64,000 nucleotides of DNA from the NCBI GenBank assembly GCA_037783545.1, contig JBBELK010000064.1:930001-994000 (forward strand), written 5' to 3'. The notes beneath the pieces are model-generated. The model was not told the origin of the DNA. It saw only the letters and a program-made list of their open reading frames with translations, and did no database searches. Origin of the DNA: Henricia sp. BOLD:AAB3569 (Eukaryota > Echinodermata > Asteroidea > Spinulosida > Echinasteridae). The position numbers were made by a program, and so were the translations under genes. Of this stretch, positions 31,443 to 41,127 are shown piece after piece. Positions within the stretch are counted from its first letter, which is position 1. The number at the start of each line of letters is the position of its first letter.

Positions 31443-34400
31443 CGCATGACCGCCCGGAGTTCCGGGTCAGAACTCTGTTCCCTTGCTAACTCTTCTACAT
31501 TCCAGGCCCCCACAAGCCCCTCTGGGGTTATTGTCTTGTCCCCGTCATCCTCTGCGGCGCTCTCTCCCTGTCCAGTCACGGCTGTAACCCGTGGAGCCTC
31601 AGGCGTTTCCCCTTCTGTGGTCGGCGGCCGGTACGGCACATCTGGCCCCTGCTGGCCCGTGTGGCACTCCTGCGCCTCGCTCTGAGACCTCCCGCATTGG
31701 CCACAAGGGATCCGGGAGACTGCGTCAGCGTTGGTGTGCTTCCTGCCTGCGCGATGTTCAATGTCAAATTCGTAGCATCCCAGCCTCTGGATCCACCTTG
31801 CCGTTTGCCCTTCCGGTTCACGGAACTGAAACAGCCACCGCAAGGACCCATGGTCGGTACGGAGGAGGAATCGTTTGCCGAGCAGGTAGTGTTTAAAGTA
31901 GTGGACAAAGTAGACCACCGCTAGCAACTCTTTACGGGTGGTGCAGTAGTTGCGCTCGGTCTTAGTGAGTGTGCGGCTACCGTAGGCTATCACCCGTTCC
32001 CCTTCGTCTGTCTGTTGGGCAAGCACCGCTCCGATGGTGCAGTGGCTAGCGTCGGTATCTAGGATGTAACGATGATCCGGACTAGGGTAGGACAGCACTG
32101 GGGTCGATGTGAGCGCACTCTTCAAGTGATCGAATGCTGTATGGCAGTTTTCGGTCCAAGAAAACTCCCTCTGAGTTTTGCTGGTCAATGCGTGTAGGGG
32201 TCGAGCGATTTCAGCGAAATGGGGAATGAACCGCCGATAGTAGGACGCTAGTCCCAGGAAGCTCCGAACTTGCGTCACGTTGGTCGGCTGTGGCCAGCGC
32301 CGGATGACTGCCACCTTCTCTGGGTCCGTCCGAACCCCCTCCGCCGACACCAGGTGGCCAAGGAAGGACACTTCTGTCCTAAACAGGTCGCATTTGGTTG
32401 GTTTCAACCTAAGCCCCGCGGTGCGAAATCGCGAGAGCACTGTTGCCAGTCTTTCATAATGCTCTTCAAAGGTCGTCCCCCACACGATGACGTCATCCAG
32501 ATATACAACCGCCACTTGCCATTGGAGTCCCATCAGGACCTTTTCCATTAACCGTTCGAATGTGGCCGGGGCGTTGCATAGCCCAAACGGCATCACTGTG
32601 AACTGAAAAAGTCCGTTATGCATGCCAAAAGCCGTCTTCTCTCGGTCCTTACTGTCCATACTCACTTGCCAGTAGCCGCTGGCCAAGTCAAGCGTACTAA
32701 ACCATTTTGCTCCACTTAGAGCGTCCAAGTTGTCTTCTATCCGAGGGATGGGATAAGCATCCTTGATGGTCTCTTCGTTCACCTTCCGGTAGTCCACACA
32801 GAATCTCATTGTCCCGTCTTTCTTTTTCACCAGCACCACTGGCGAAGACCACGGGCTGGTGGACGGCTCAATCACCCCATCCCGGAGCATTTGTTCGACT
32901 TGCTTCTCCGCCTCTCTCCGTCGGTGAATCGGTAGTCTCCTGGCCGCCTGTCGGATAGGCGTTGCTGACCCTGTGTCGATCTTATGTTCGGCCAGGTTCG
33001 TCCTTCCGAGCTGACCATCCGGTCCCATGAAGGCCTCGGCGAAGTCCGTAAGTAGCATTGCTAGCTTTAAACGCTCGGCGGGGCTCAGGTTCGTGGACCC
33101 CTGTTCCAACAGGTCCTGTAGATGGCTCGGAACTTCCCTCTGACTGACGTCCCCTGTATTGCCGGTGTCAGGAAGGAGAGGGCACACGTTGTGCTGCTGA
33201 CCGTCTCCATCCGGCTCGGCAATATCCCGCTGGTCTAGAGGTGAGAAGAATGCCAAGTGGGTCCCCTTATAGATCGTCACCGGGTCCGACGTTGGGTTGA
33301 ACACCCGAACGGGAAGAGTCCCGTTCGCAGTGTCCACCAGGCTAGCTGCAATTGCCACCTGGCGGCTGCCAGAAGAGTCCACCTTCGGGCACACTAGCCC
33401 AACTCCCGTAGACTGTCCGGTTTGTACCACTCCTCCAACAATCGCCTCGTGTCCCGCCGGGACAACAGTGTTTTCCGTGACTAGCACTCTCGCGACCGAC
33501 GACCGCGGTCCGTCGCCCCCTAGAACAGTGGTCTTCCCGTTGATGAGCACCGTGTTGTCTCCCCATTGCCATTGACACCGGTAGGTCGACAGAAAGTCAA
33601 TCCCAAGGATCGCGTCCGGCTCTATATTTGCAATCGTGCAGGTGTGCTCCAGCAACTGGTCCCCAATTTGCAGCTTAAAGTTAGCTTCCCCTTTAGCTTG
33701 CATTGGGCTGCCGTCGGCTTGCTTTAGCGTTGGTGGTGGGGGTCGGAGGTCGGGCCTCTCCCGTTGGTCTAGCTGGTTGTAGATCCGCTCCGAGATAAGG
33801 CTCACCGCTGCCCCCGTGTCCAGGAGGAAGCCCACGGGCCTTGATGCAACCTTCCCCACCACGTAGTTTTCCCTAGGCCGTGGCTTGGCAGCTGTCTTGC
33901 CTTGCCCCGCACCCTTTCTGTCGACCGTGGTGGCTTCTGATCTAGCCTCAGCCCATGTATGTCGTTGCTGGCCACCGGTTCTTCGTTTCAGGCGCGGGCA
34001 GTCTCGACGAAAATGGCCAAGCTCGTGGCACTGGTAGCACTCCAGGGCAGATCGGTCTGGCGCCCGACGCGTGGGGCTCGTGTTGCTGTCGTCGGGTTCG
34101 GCCAATGGCGGCTGCACCACAGACCTAACATCTTTGGCTCCCTGCCTCCCCTTCCTGTTGTGTGCTTGGGAGTTTATGAATGCTTCCATTTCGGTCGCCA
34201 GTGTAACAGCCTGCGACAACGTCGTGGCCTTACTCGCAAAGATGTGGCGTTGTAGCTGCTCGTCGCACAAAGCATTACGAAATGCCTCCACTGCCAAATC
34301 CTCGCGAGCCGACAGTGGGAGTCCTGGGTAGCTCTTGGAGACCAGCCTTCGGATGGACTGGCCAAGACTGCTGATCGACTCATCCCGGCCTCGAGTCCGC

Positions 34401-36013
34401 ATGGAAAGCTGAGCTCGGTGCAATGGGACTTGGGCCATAACTCCAAACCGCTTCTCAAAGCAGTCGAGTATGGCAGAGTATTCTGTCTGACTCTCTGGTG
34501 CCATGTCCGCCAGCGCCTCCTGTGCTGAACCTCTTAGATGGGAAGCGAGGAACATTGCCTTTTCTGCCTCGCTCCATCTATTGACTCTGGCGACACTTTC
34601 AAAGTGGGTCAAGTAGTCTGACCATGAGGAAGCCCCGTCGAACTTATCCGGCAGTATCATCGGCCGCCGACTACCGGCGACTACGTCCCGCCCCATGATT
34701 TTAGGCGGCAGAAAGGGCCGGTTGCTGTCCGCTCCAGTATGCCGTGGCTCCACCCTCTCCTCGCGGGAAGACGGTTTCCATTCCCGTTGTGAATTCGTCA
34801 GATGGAGCTGCTCTATCCGCCCAGGGATATTGGAGTCATATCGGAACTTTGCATCTGCCGTGTAGGCTTGTCGGCTGGGGGACCATTCCACATTGGGTCC
34901 GGTACTTGCAGCGTGGGCCTCTGGGTACCGCAGCTGTTCCAGTGGATCTGGGCGAACCCATGGTTGTCCAAAATACTGCGAGCCCATCGGGCGTGCGCTA
35001 ATGTCCCGGGGCGGTTCCGAGTAGGAACCTGCACCCAAGCCACGAGCGTCCACCTCGCGTAAATACTCCGAACGATCGCGGTGTTCCGGTCGGTACTGTA
35101 TCTCCGCGGCGCGCGCGTGTGTGGCTCGGGGCGGTTCCGGATAGGGACCTGCGCCCAAGTCACGAGCGCCTGCCTCGCGGGGATGTTGTGTGATGTCGTG
35201 GTATTCCGGTCGGTACTGTATCTCCGCGGCGCGCGCGTGCGTAGCTCGGGGCGGTTCCGGATAGGGACCTGCGCCCAAGTCACGAGCGCCTGCCTCGTGG
35301 GGATGTTGTGTGATGTCGCGGTATTCCGGTCGGTACTGTATCTCCGCGGCGCGCGCGTGAGTGGCTCCGGGCGGTTCCGGATAGGAACCTGCGCCCAAGT
35401 CACGAGCGCCTGCCTCGCGGAAATGTTCCGTGATGTCGCGGTATTCCGATCGGTACTGTATCTCCGCGGCGCGCGCGTGAGTGGCTCGGGGTGGTTCCGG
35501 ATAGGAACCTGCGCCCAAGTCACGAGCGCCTGCCTCGCGGGAATGTTCCGTGATGTCGCGGTAATCCGGTCGGTACTGTATCTCCGCGGCGCGCGCGTGC
35601 GTGGCTCGGGGCGGTTCCGGATAGGGACCTGCGCCCAAGTCACGAGCGCCTGCCTCGTGGGGATGTTGTGTGATGTCGCGGTATTCCGGTCGGTACTGTA
35701 TCTCCGTGGCACACGCGCGAGCACCCCCGGTACGTTCCGGGAGCTGGTTCAACAGTTCCGGTTGGTCCGGGCGTTCCGACCAATACCGCGAGTCTGCCAT
35801 GGGCGCCCTCATCGCCCGTGGTGGTTCCAAGCGGAACCGCGAGTCCACCCGGGGAATATCGCGGAGGGGAGTGGAGGTCACACCCCCACCCAACGGTCTT
35901 TCGGACCGACAACGGTCTGATGTTAACCCTTCGAAAAATTGACCCCTGGGGCTACATGCTGAGTCAGAAACAAGACCAGTTTTCCCACCCCACATAATTT
36001 CGGGTTCCAACAT
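31289..36013 (-). CDS. Gypsy-1 gag-protease-RT-RNase H, truncated at the duplication junction
   Basis: A 1574-residue frame. About residues 95-310 hold 40-residue tandem repeats (AAEIQYRPEYRDITQHPREA type). The gag core follows at about 450-600 (KFDGASSWSDYLTHFESVAR, LASHLRGSAQEAL), then the CCHC knuckle CYQCHELGHFRRDC near 654. The protease DTGAAVSLIS lies near 731. RT spans about 880-1230, with YLDD near 1171. RNase H (LDTDASHC, TDHGSLRWLF) lies near 1315-1400. The frame ends shortly after VRWDQPAGEA, where the tandem duplication begins, so this product lacks integrase. Gag and pol share one frame with no programmed frameshift visible. The leader from the 5' LTR is about 254 nt. Confidence 0.9.
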   Translation of the reverse strand: MLEPEIMWGGKTGLVSDSACSPRGQFFEGLTSDRCRSERPLGGGVTSTPLRDIPRVDSRFRLEPPRAMRAPMADSRYWSERPDQPELLNQLPERTGGARACATEIQYRPEYRDITQHPHEAGARDLGAGPYPEPPRATHARAAEIQYRPDYRDITEHSREAGARDLGAGSYPEPPRATHARAAEIQYRSEYRDITEHFREAGARDLGAGSYPEPPGATHARAAEIQYRPEYRDITQHPHEAGARDLGAGPYPEPPRATHARAAEIQYRPEYHDITQHPREAGARDLGAGPYPEPPRATHARAAEIQYRPEHRDRSEYLREVDARGLGAGSYSEPPRDISARPMGSQYFGQPWVRPDPLEQLRYPEAHAASTGPNVEWSPSRQAYTADAKFRYDSNIPGRIEQLHLTNSQREWKPSSREERVEPRHTGADSNRPFLPPKIMGRDVVAGSRRPMILPDKFDGASSWSDYLTHFESVARVNRWSEAEKAMFLASHLRGSAQEALADMAPESQTEYSAILDCFEKRFGVMAQVPLHRAQLSMRTRGRDESISSLGQSIRRLVSKSYPGLPLSAREDLAVEAFRNALCDEQLQRHIFASKATTLSQAVTLATEMEAFINSQAHNRKGRQGAKDVRSVVQPPLAEPDDSNTSPTRRAPDRSALECYQCHELGHFRRDCPRLKRRTGGQQRHTWAEARSEATTVDRKGAGQGKTAAKPRPRENYVVGKVASRPVGFLLDTGAAVSLISERIYNQLDQRERPDLRPPPPTLKQADGSPMQAKGEANFKLQIGDQLLEHTCTIANIEPDAILGIDFLSTYRCQWQWGDNTVLINGKTTVLGGDGPRSSVARVLVTENTVVPAGHEAIVGGVVQTGQSTGVGLVCPKVDSSGSRQVAIAASLVDTANGTLPVRVFNPTSDPVTIYKGTHLAFFSPLDQRDIAEPDGDGQQHNVCPLLPDTGNTGDVSQREVPSHLQDLLEQGSTNLSPAERLKLAMLLTDFAEAFMGPDGQLGRTNLAEHKIDTGSATPIRQAARRLPIHRRREAEKQVEQMLRDGVIEPSTSPWSSPVVLVKKKDGTMRFCVDYRKVNEETIKDAYPIPRIEDNLDALSGAKWFSTLDLASGYWQVSMDSKDREKTAFGMHNGLFQFTVMPFGLCNAPATFERLMEKVLMGLQWQVAVVYLDDVIVWGTTFEEHYERLATVLSRFRTAGLRLKPTKCDLFRTEVSFLGHLVSAEGVRTDPEKVAVIRRWPQPTNVTQVRSFLGLASYYRRFIPHFAEIARPLHALTSKTQREFSWTENCHTAFDHLKSALTSTPVLSYPSPDHRYILDTDASHCTIGAVLAQQTDEGERVIAYGSRTLTKTERNYCTTRKELLAVVYFVHYFKHYLLGKRFLLRTDHGSLRWLFQFREPEGQTARWIQRLGCYEFDIEHRAGRKHTNADAVSRIPCGQCGRSQSEAQECHTGQQGPDVPYRPPTTEGETPEAPRVTAVTGQGESAAEDDGDKTITPEGLVGAWNVEELAREQSSDPELRAVMRWLQEGNSKPSWSDVAAFDGATKFWWAKWETLRLKDDILQVRWDQPAGEAC
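31295..33728 (-). repeat. Copy 1 of the 2434-bp tandem duplication in Gypsy-1 pol
   Basis: The upstream copy in minus-strand order. It covers the end of protease, RT, RNase H, and the linker up to the start of integrase (ending at VRWDQPAGEA). The identity suggests a very recent event or an assembly artefact. Confidence 0.93.
35080..35735 (-). repeat. 120-bp (40-codon) tandem repeats in Gypsy-1 gag
   Basis: Five to six copies at an exact 120-bp period (TCGGTACTGTATCTCCGCGG recurs every 120 bp from 35090). Most differences between copies are substitutions, so the reading frame is kept. The product repeats RAAEIQYRPEYRDIT and ARDLGAGPYPEPPRA. Confidence 0.92.
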
Positions 36014-36248
36014 CCTAACAACTCCTCTCTCAAAACCATCGGTAATTTCACCGGTGAACGACAGTAACTCATCTACTGTAACAAAGGTGCCGCCATCCGA
36101 GCGGCCGAGCGGCGGGCCAACGGGGGGATCCGTCGTCCCCGGCCCCGCCCCTCCCGCGCGGTGAGTCTATCACCACGCCATTACGACTACGGGTGGTCAT
36201 CTCTTAGCCCCGAAAAACACAAGTTTCTACCTCTTTTCCGCTCGTATC

Positions 36249-36266
36249 GTGCCGCCGCTGCCACCA
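36249..36266 (-). promoter_or_regulatory. Gypsy-1 primer-binding site
   Basis: The minus strand reads TGGTGGCAGCGGCGGCAC one base after the 5' LTR. The initial TGG pairs with the CCA end of a tRNA. The specific tRNA was not identified. Confidence 0.6.
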
Positions 36267-36267
36267 G

Positions 36268-36505
36268 TGTAGCGAATTTAGGCCGTGCGCGAGTCTCGAC
36301 ACAATACTCGGAGTCGGACAAAGACTACAACTCGCTTTTTGACTTGCTTTTTGAAGAACCTTTATTGAACAACTCTTATCCTTACAACATCCAAAACGTC
36401 GACTCTGCGTTTTCCCGCAGACGTGTGTCAATCCTCCGGCAGAACGCAGCTACACCGTAAAGTCGTGCTGGCGCCCTCTGCCGGCCGATTGGCACAATCG
36501 TTACA
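36268..36505 (-). repeat. Gypsy-1 5' LTR
   Basis: 238 bp, identical by eye to the 3' LTR at 25806-26043. It should hold the element's promoter; no motif was assigned with confidence. Confidence 0.95.
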
Positions 36506-37853
36506 ATAGAGTATTTTGAATCATGTTAAGAAATTAGTGATTTTTTTCCTGGCTTACTTATGACAAGTATGTGACAAACAACTGAAAGAATTACAAATGT
36601 ATATTATTTGGGGGGTATTTTATTGACATATTTCCAAAAAAGGTCATGTCCACAATTATTCATACCCTTAAAAAAGTCACTCTTCTAATCAATAGAAAAG
36701 CCTTTTTTTTTTCACAGCCTCCAAACGGTTCCTGTATCGGCTTACAAGGCCAAAGCATGTTTCCACCGGGATTTTCGCCCACTCCTCTTTCGCAAAAGAC
36801 TCAATCGTTAAGGTTGGAAGGCTTCCTTGCCATCACCCGATTCTTGAGTTCCCTCCATAGATTCTCGATCGGGTTCAGATCCGGGCTTTGGCTCGGCCAC
36901 TCCAGAACGTCCACATGGTTGTCCTCGAACCATTCCGTGACTGCCTTGGCAGTATGTTTGGGATCGTTGTCCTGCTGGTAGGTCCAATGCTGACCAAGCT
37001 AGAGTTTCTCAGCGGACTGCTTGATGTTGTCATCGATTATCTTAATGTACTGCTCCTTTTTCATGATCCCTGCCACTTTGACGAGATTCCCAGTCCCATT
37101 TTCCGAGAAGCATCCCTACAGCATGCTGCTACCACCTCCGGTCCATGCTTGACGGTTGGGACCGTGGTATTTGGATTGCACGCTTTCCCTTTCTTTCGCC
37201 AGACATAAACAACATCCATGTGCCAGAAAAGCTCAATTTTTGTCTCGTCTGACCACAGAATATATGACCAGAAGCTCGGATCATTGTCCAGGTGTGCTTT
37301 ATCGAAGGCCAGACGAGCTTTCCGATGTCTCTGCCTCAAGAGTGTCGTATTTCTAGGTCGGCGGCCACGGATCTTCCTGATGCAATGTGCACTGAAGTGT
37401 CTGCCTGGATATCTGGATATCTCATGGTCCCAGACTCGCCAAGGCTGTTCAGGAGACCCTTCATGGTAATGCTCTTAACGGTGGAAACTGGCACTCTAAA
37501 CTGCTTCAAAAGAGCCTTGCAGCCTTTCCCTTCTTTGTGGCCATTGACAATAGCCATGCGCAAGTCCAGAAACTGAGAACGAAGGCATAAACTCCCCTCA
37601 CTTTATAGCCTACAAGCAGAGTGCTATTCTATGACGTTCTTTGATTTAAATTTAATTGAACAGATATGTCAATGATTCAAATCTTATGCAAACATGTTAG
37701 GATAACTGTTGAACAACAAAAATGTTATGCAAATGATGCTGAGCCAAAAACATGTGGTCTTGTGCAAGGCAACTAACTGTCCTGGGATACAGTGAAAGTT
37801 TCTTCACGATAGTTTTTTGGAGTGTGGAACTTTGAAAAATCTTGAGCACATAC
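36506..37853 (-). mobile_element. Body and right end of the Tc1-like transposon split by Gypsy-1
   Basis: It continues the element begun at 25764. It holds a degenerate transposase (about 36690-37580, minus strand) and a right end whose inverse complement TATGTGCTCAAGATT matches the left terminal repeat in TGTGCTCAA. The gypsy insertion cut it near its own 3' end, in transposase orientation. Confidence 0.75.
36690..37580 (-). pseudogene. Tc1-type transposase, degenerate
   Basis: Minus-strand fragments in several frames. The N-terminal helix-turn-helix reads AIVNGHKEGKGCKALLKQFR and VPVSTVKSI (37563-37440). A catalytic-domain piece (37339-37061) carries ILWSDETKIELFWHMDVVYV, then the expected NTTVPTVKHG. 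Farther downstream (about 36950-36700) antisense-readable DNA matches the NP-x-EN-LW region and the C-terminus of Tc1 proteins. Many frameshifts; inactive. Confidence 0.75.
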
Positions 37854-38245
37854 GATTTACCAATGAGAAATCTTATGAGTAGCGCGCTACTTACGAGCGC
37901 GCACCATTGGTATATGGGTCGTGTGCATGCCTGCGCGTCGTTGTTGAAGCACTGTGTGGACACGTGTCGTTGTTAGTGGGACTGTCTAACATCTGAACCT
38001 GCTAATATCTATGTTTTGCGTGAGAAAAACGCTCATGTGAAGGCGCGGTTTATGGCGCGTCCCACGCAGTATTCGATTGGCTGTTTAGGGAGTTCTGCGC
38101 TCCGCGTTAACTTGTAAGTATTTTACTTACATGTGCTAAAGTAAAATTCTTAGAAGGCATACGAGATTGGTCATTTTCTTAGCCAAGCTAAATACTAAGT
38201 AAAGTTTTTACTTAATTAAAGTATTGAATACCGCCCCTAATACAC
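37854..38245 (-). other. Intron 2, proximal end next to exon 2
   Basis: No gene seen. It contains the GC-rich inverted run GTAGCGCGCTAC near 37876. The intron donor is at its upper end. Confidence 0.5.
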
Positions 38246-38558
38246 ACCTTTACGTACTGGCCCCATCGAACGTGTTCACCTATAAAACAATATGCATCAG
38301 CGGGTGATGGTGTATGGTTCAATGCGATGAACAGTGCATCTCCGCCAGGTCTAAGACAGGCCAGAATGCTCCTGAGTGCCGTGGCTTTCATTTCGTCCGG
38401 GATCCAGTGGAAAACACATAAGGACACAGCCTTGTCAAATCGCCCCTCCAGTTCAAGGTTATCTCCCACAGTCTCCGCTCTCTCTACACAATAACGTACG
38501 TTTGGTGCATTGTTGTTCCTGCGAGCAAAGTCTATCATGTCCTCAGATGGGTCAATAC
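38246..38558 (-). CDS. Methyltransferase gene, exon 2 (SAM-binding core)
   Basis: Coding exon after acceptor CCATTTGTACAG. Together with the last base of exon 1 it begins GIDPSEDMIDFARR (residues 59-72), the strand-2 acidic loop that binds the adenosine ribose in class I methyltransferases. FDKAVSLCVFHWIPD (99-113) is motif IV and its flank, and LRPGGDALFIAL (127-138) the motif VI turn. It ends FIGEHVRWGQYVK, after which GTAAAG, GTGTGT and GTGTAT donors are possible. The end chosen here (38246) is the only nearby one that fits the phase of exon 3. The family is that of juvenile-hormone-acid methyltransferase-like enzymes; the true substrate is unknown, and deuterostome members need not act on juvenile hormone. 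Confidence 0.82.
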
Positions 38559-39535
38559 CTGTACAAATGGGGAAAGGGCATGTTTTGTTTATACCATCCT
38601 TTTGGGTACACTGCAACCTTCAAACTAAATGAACCAAGTCTCCAAGATAACCAATATTTCTAAAGTGCTAGCCTAGCTATTGTGAGAGAATGGTCAGAAC
38701 TTCACCCTCATTAAAATAGAAAAAGGGAGTATGTAAGTGGTCCGTTGAACAGCGATATCTCTTCAATCACACCCCAAAGCTGGCCGAAGAAGTTGGTTGC
38801 TATCACACTGCGAGAGTAGTGTACGTTTTGTGTTGGCGTGCAATACGCTGCAGCCTGGAGGCGGTTGTACCACAAGGGCACCAAGTTTTCGCACAAGTTG
38901 AACGAGATTGTCGTAAACAAAAATGCCCAAATGCTTTTTCAAAAGTTAGTATGTATATCAGGTCAAGATTGTTTGGGAAAATTATAGCTTGTGTCCATCA
39001 GGTAAGACGCAACAATATATACATGTAACATAATTTTGGAGAGAATTTCTGGTTATTTTTCTTTTCCGAACCAATAGGCCTATTGGTGATTGCTAACTCG
39101 TACACAAGACAACTTGCACCCCAGATAACTCGTACACAAGACAACACTAGACAGGTTACAAGACACAAACAACCCGTACCAAAGATAAATCGTGCAAAGA
39201 ATTGAGAAGTGAATCATGGCTTTAAAACCGCTTTATAGTCACTTTGCCCAAAAGTATTACCTTGCCCTGGGCCACTTCGTTCCTCAACCGCATCGCCCAA
39301 AATGTACAAACACTTCGCCCAAAAGCCACAAATCGCACGTACGTTTTAATTTTGCCAAACAATTATTCGCATTCGAGTTTTGACATCAAAATAATACAAG
39401 TATTATCGGCCACCCACTAACTTACACTACCAATCGGGTTGTAGGCGCATATTAGTGATGCCGCTTACCGCTTGTGTGCCAAATATAACAATCTTGGGTT
39501 GCATGGTTTTTGGGACGTAAGACATGCCTTCATAG
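38559..39535 (-). other. Intron 1, distal part, no gene
   Basis: Non-coding. Small direct repeats ACTCGTACACAAGACAAC (near 39103 and 39128) and a few TTCGCCCAAAA words are the only structure noticed. Confidence 0.5.
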
Positions 39536-40697
39536 TGTGAGGGGGGGCGGTGTTACATGTAACTGGGGGCTGTGTGTTAACAACTGACTCGAATAAACAC
39601 ACAGCAGACACCAGGGTTCAGTTTTCTACTCAGCCTGAAAGTTTGATGATAAGCGCACAGACCAACAGCAGGGACGACGGCGACATGAGAAGTCCCAGAT
39701 TTAAAGAAAAACAAATAAAATACGTGTTAAGTCTCTCAATTACAGGTGTTACAAATAGTAAGTACAATTACAAAATATTTACGGGTGCACACAATATGAT
39801 GAAAATGCAATGGAACTACATATATGCATGCGTGCTTATGGCCGTTACGTAATTCAGGAACTGCAAGGAGATTAATTACTTTTGTCAGTCTTCCTATTGA
39901 ATTAATTTAATTAATTAAACCGGTGGACTTACCGACAGCAATAACAACGAGTTTACCCTAATTGTCATTTTATAGTCTAAATTTAGCATGTACATTGAAA
40001 TAAAGACGGCGAGTAAATATTTCACATGTAGCCATCATTAGATTTCTTTCCAGCCAACATGTGTATACTAGAAATACAATCTGATTAATTCAAGTCCGGT
40101 TAATATGTTCTCACTTTTATCCAATACATGTAATTCGGACCATGCACTTAAAACATACACTTAGGAATTCTCACAATTGTGTTTGCCATGTTTACGTATG
40201 ATGCATATTTAATTATATCATTCAGCAGGTGGGGCTTTGGTAACCCAAAACAGAACATGGGATCAATTACTAATGATTTCAGACGAAAACCTTCCTACTG
40301 CAATAACACCTACACGAGAATCACGATATAGCTCCCTATCTCGGCCGAAAACGTAAGCCGTGGACTAACTTAGACGTGCCGCAGAGGGCCTCCACGGCAC
40401 TATCGATCAGAAAATCACGTTGCCAAAATATCACATTTTAGCCGTAATGACATTAATTCTATACACTCAAACGTGGCCCACATGTGCTATATCTTTCCTC
40501 AAACCTGATAATACAAACCAGAACAAGGCAATGATTCTAAATAAAGAGAATTTTACCTGAAAGTTTGATGATAAGCGCACAGACCAACAGCAGGGACGAC
40601 GGCGACATGAGAAGTGCCGAAGCCACCGCTGGAGGGCGCTGTGGCTGCTTAACGGTCAAACTTACAGAAATCTGTGGCGTGTTCGATGATCCTCACA
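39536..40697 (-). repeat. Gypsy-2 3' LTR
   Basis: 1162 bp with TGTGAGG...CCTCACA ends. It contains two internal copies of the 60-bp block GATAAGCGCACAGACCAACA near each end of the LTR (39647 and 40569). Confidence 0.92.
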
Positions 40698-41127
40698 ATC
40701 TTCCCTTGCTAAAAGGTCGTCGCCCTCGACGACAAATGGAGGGTCAAGCTGAAACTACACAACTGGTTAATAACAACAAACTATTACAATAGTAACTATT
40801 ACATAAGCATAACAGTAATTCTCTAAAACACCAACGTGCACTGGATAAACTGTGGTGTCAACCCAGACTCCTCTGACCCCCATATACCGGTCCAATACAT
40901 GGTCCAGTACTAAAGGACCAAAGGAATAAATCTAACACCAGAGTTCCTCCAGTGTATTAAAATAGTCAAACCATCAGTAATTTGAAAGGTCAGCACTTCT
41001 CCCTGTGCTCAGGGTGATCCGGCTAACTAAACACAGGGGGTTCCCTTGCTAAATGTGAAGTACGTGTACACAAACTAGTTACTGAATGGCGGCAAAAACA
41101 AGGGTGAACTAGGAAATGCCAGTAAAT
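40698..41127 (-). other. Gypsy-2 3' untranslated region with purine tract
   Basis: No gene. Directly before the 3' LTR the minus strand reads TTTTAGCAAGGGAAGAT, the likely plus-strand primer. A similar TTAGCAAGGGAACC recurs at about 41040. Confidence 0.55.

Larger units (their letters stand above)
25806..36505 (-). mobile_element. Gypsy-1: young Ty3/gypsy LTR retrotransposon with internal duplication
   Basis: Bounded by identical 238-bp LTRs (TGTAGCG...GTTACA on the plus strand) and a 4-bp ATAG target duplication (25802-25805 and 36506-36509). It is read on the minus strand: 5' LTR at the right, primer-binding site, gag with tandem repeats and a CCHC knuckle, protease, RT, RNase H, integrase, an extra zinc-finger ORF, a purine tract and the 3' LTR. 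A 2434-bp segment from protease to the start of integrase is tandemly repeated, shifting the frame. LTR identity indicates very recent insertion. It sits inside a Tc1 element inside intron 2 of the methyltransferase gene, in the gene's orientation. Confidence 0.95.

Noticed and set aside
35081-35920. 279-residue plus-strand repeat protein
   Set aside because: Antisense shadow of the gag 40-codon repeats, kept open by the periodicity.
40565-40792. Small frame DRSD-like in both Gypsy-2 LTRs (ISAQTNSRDDGDMRS)
   Set aside because: Lies within LTR sequence and is disrupted differently at each LTR edge; no support for translation.
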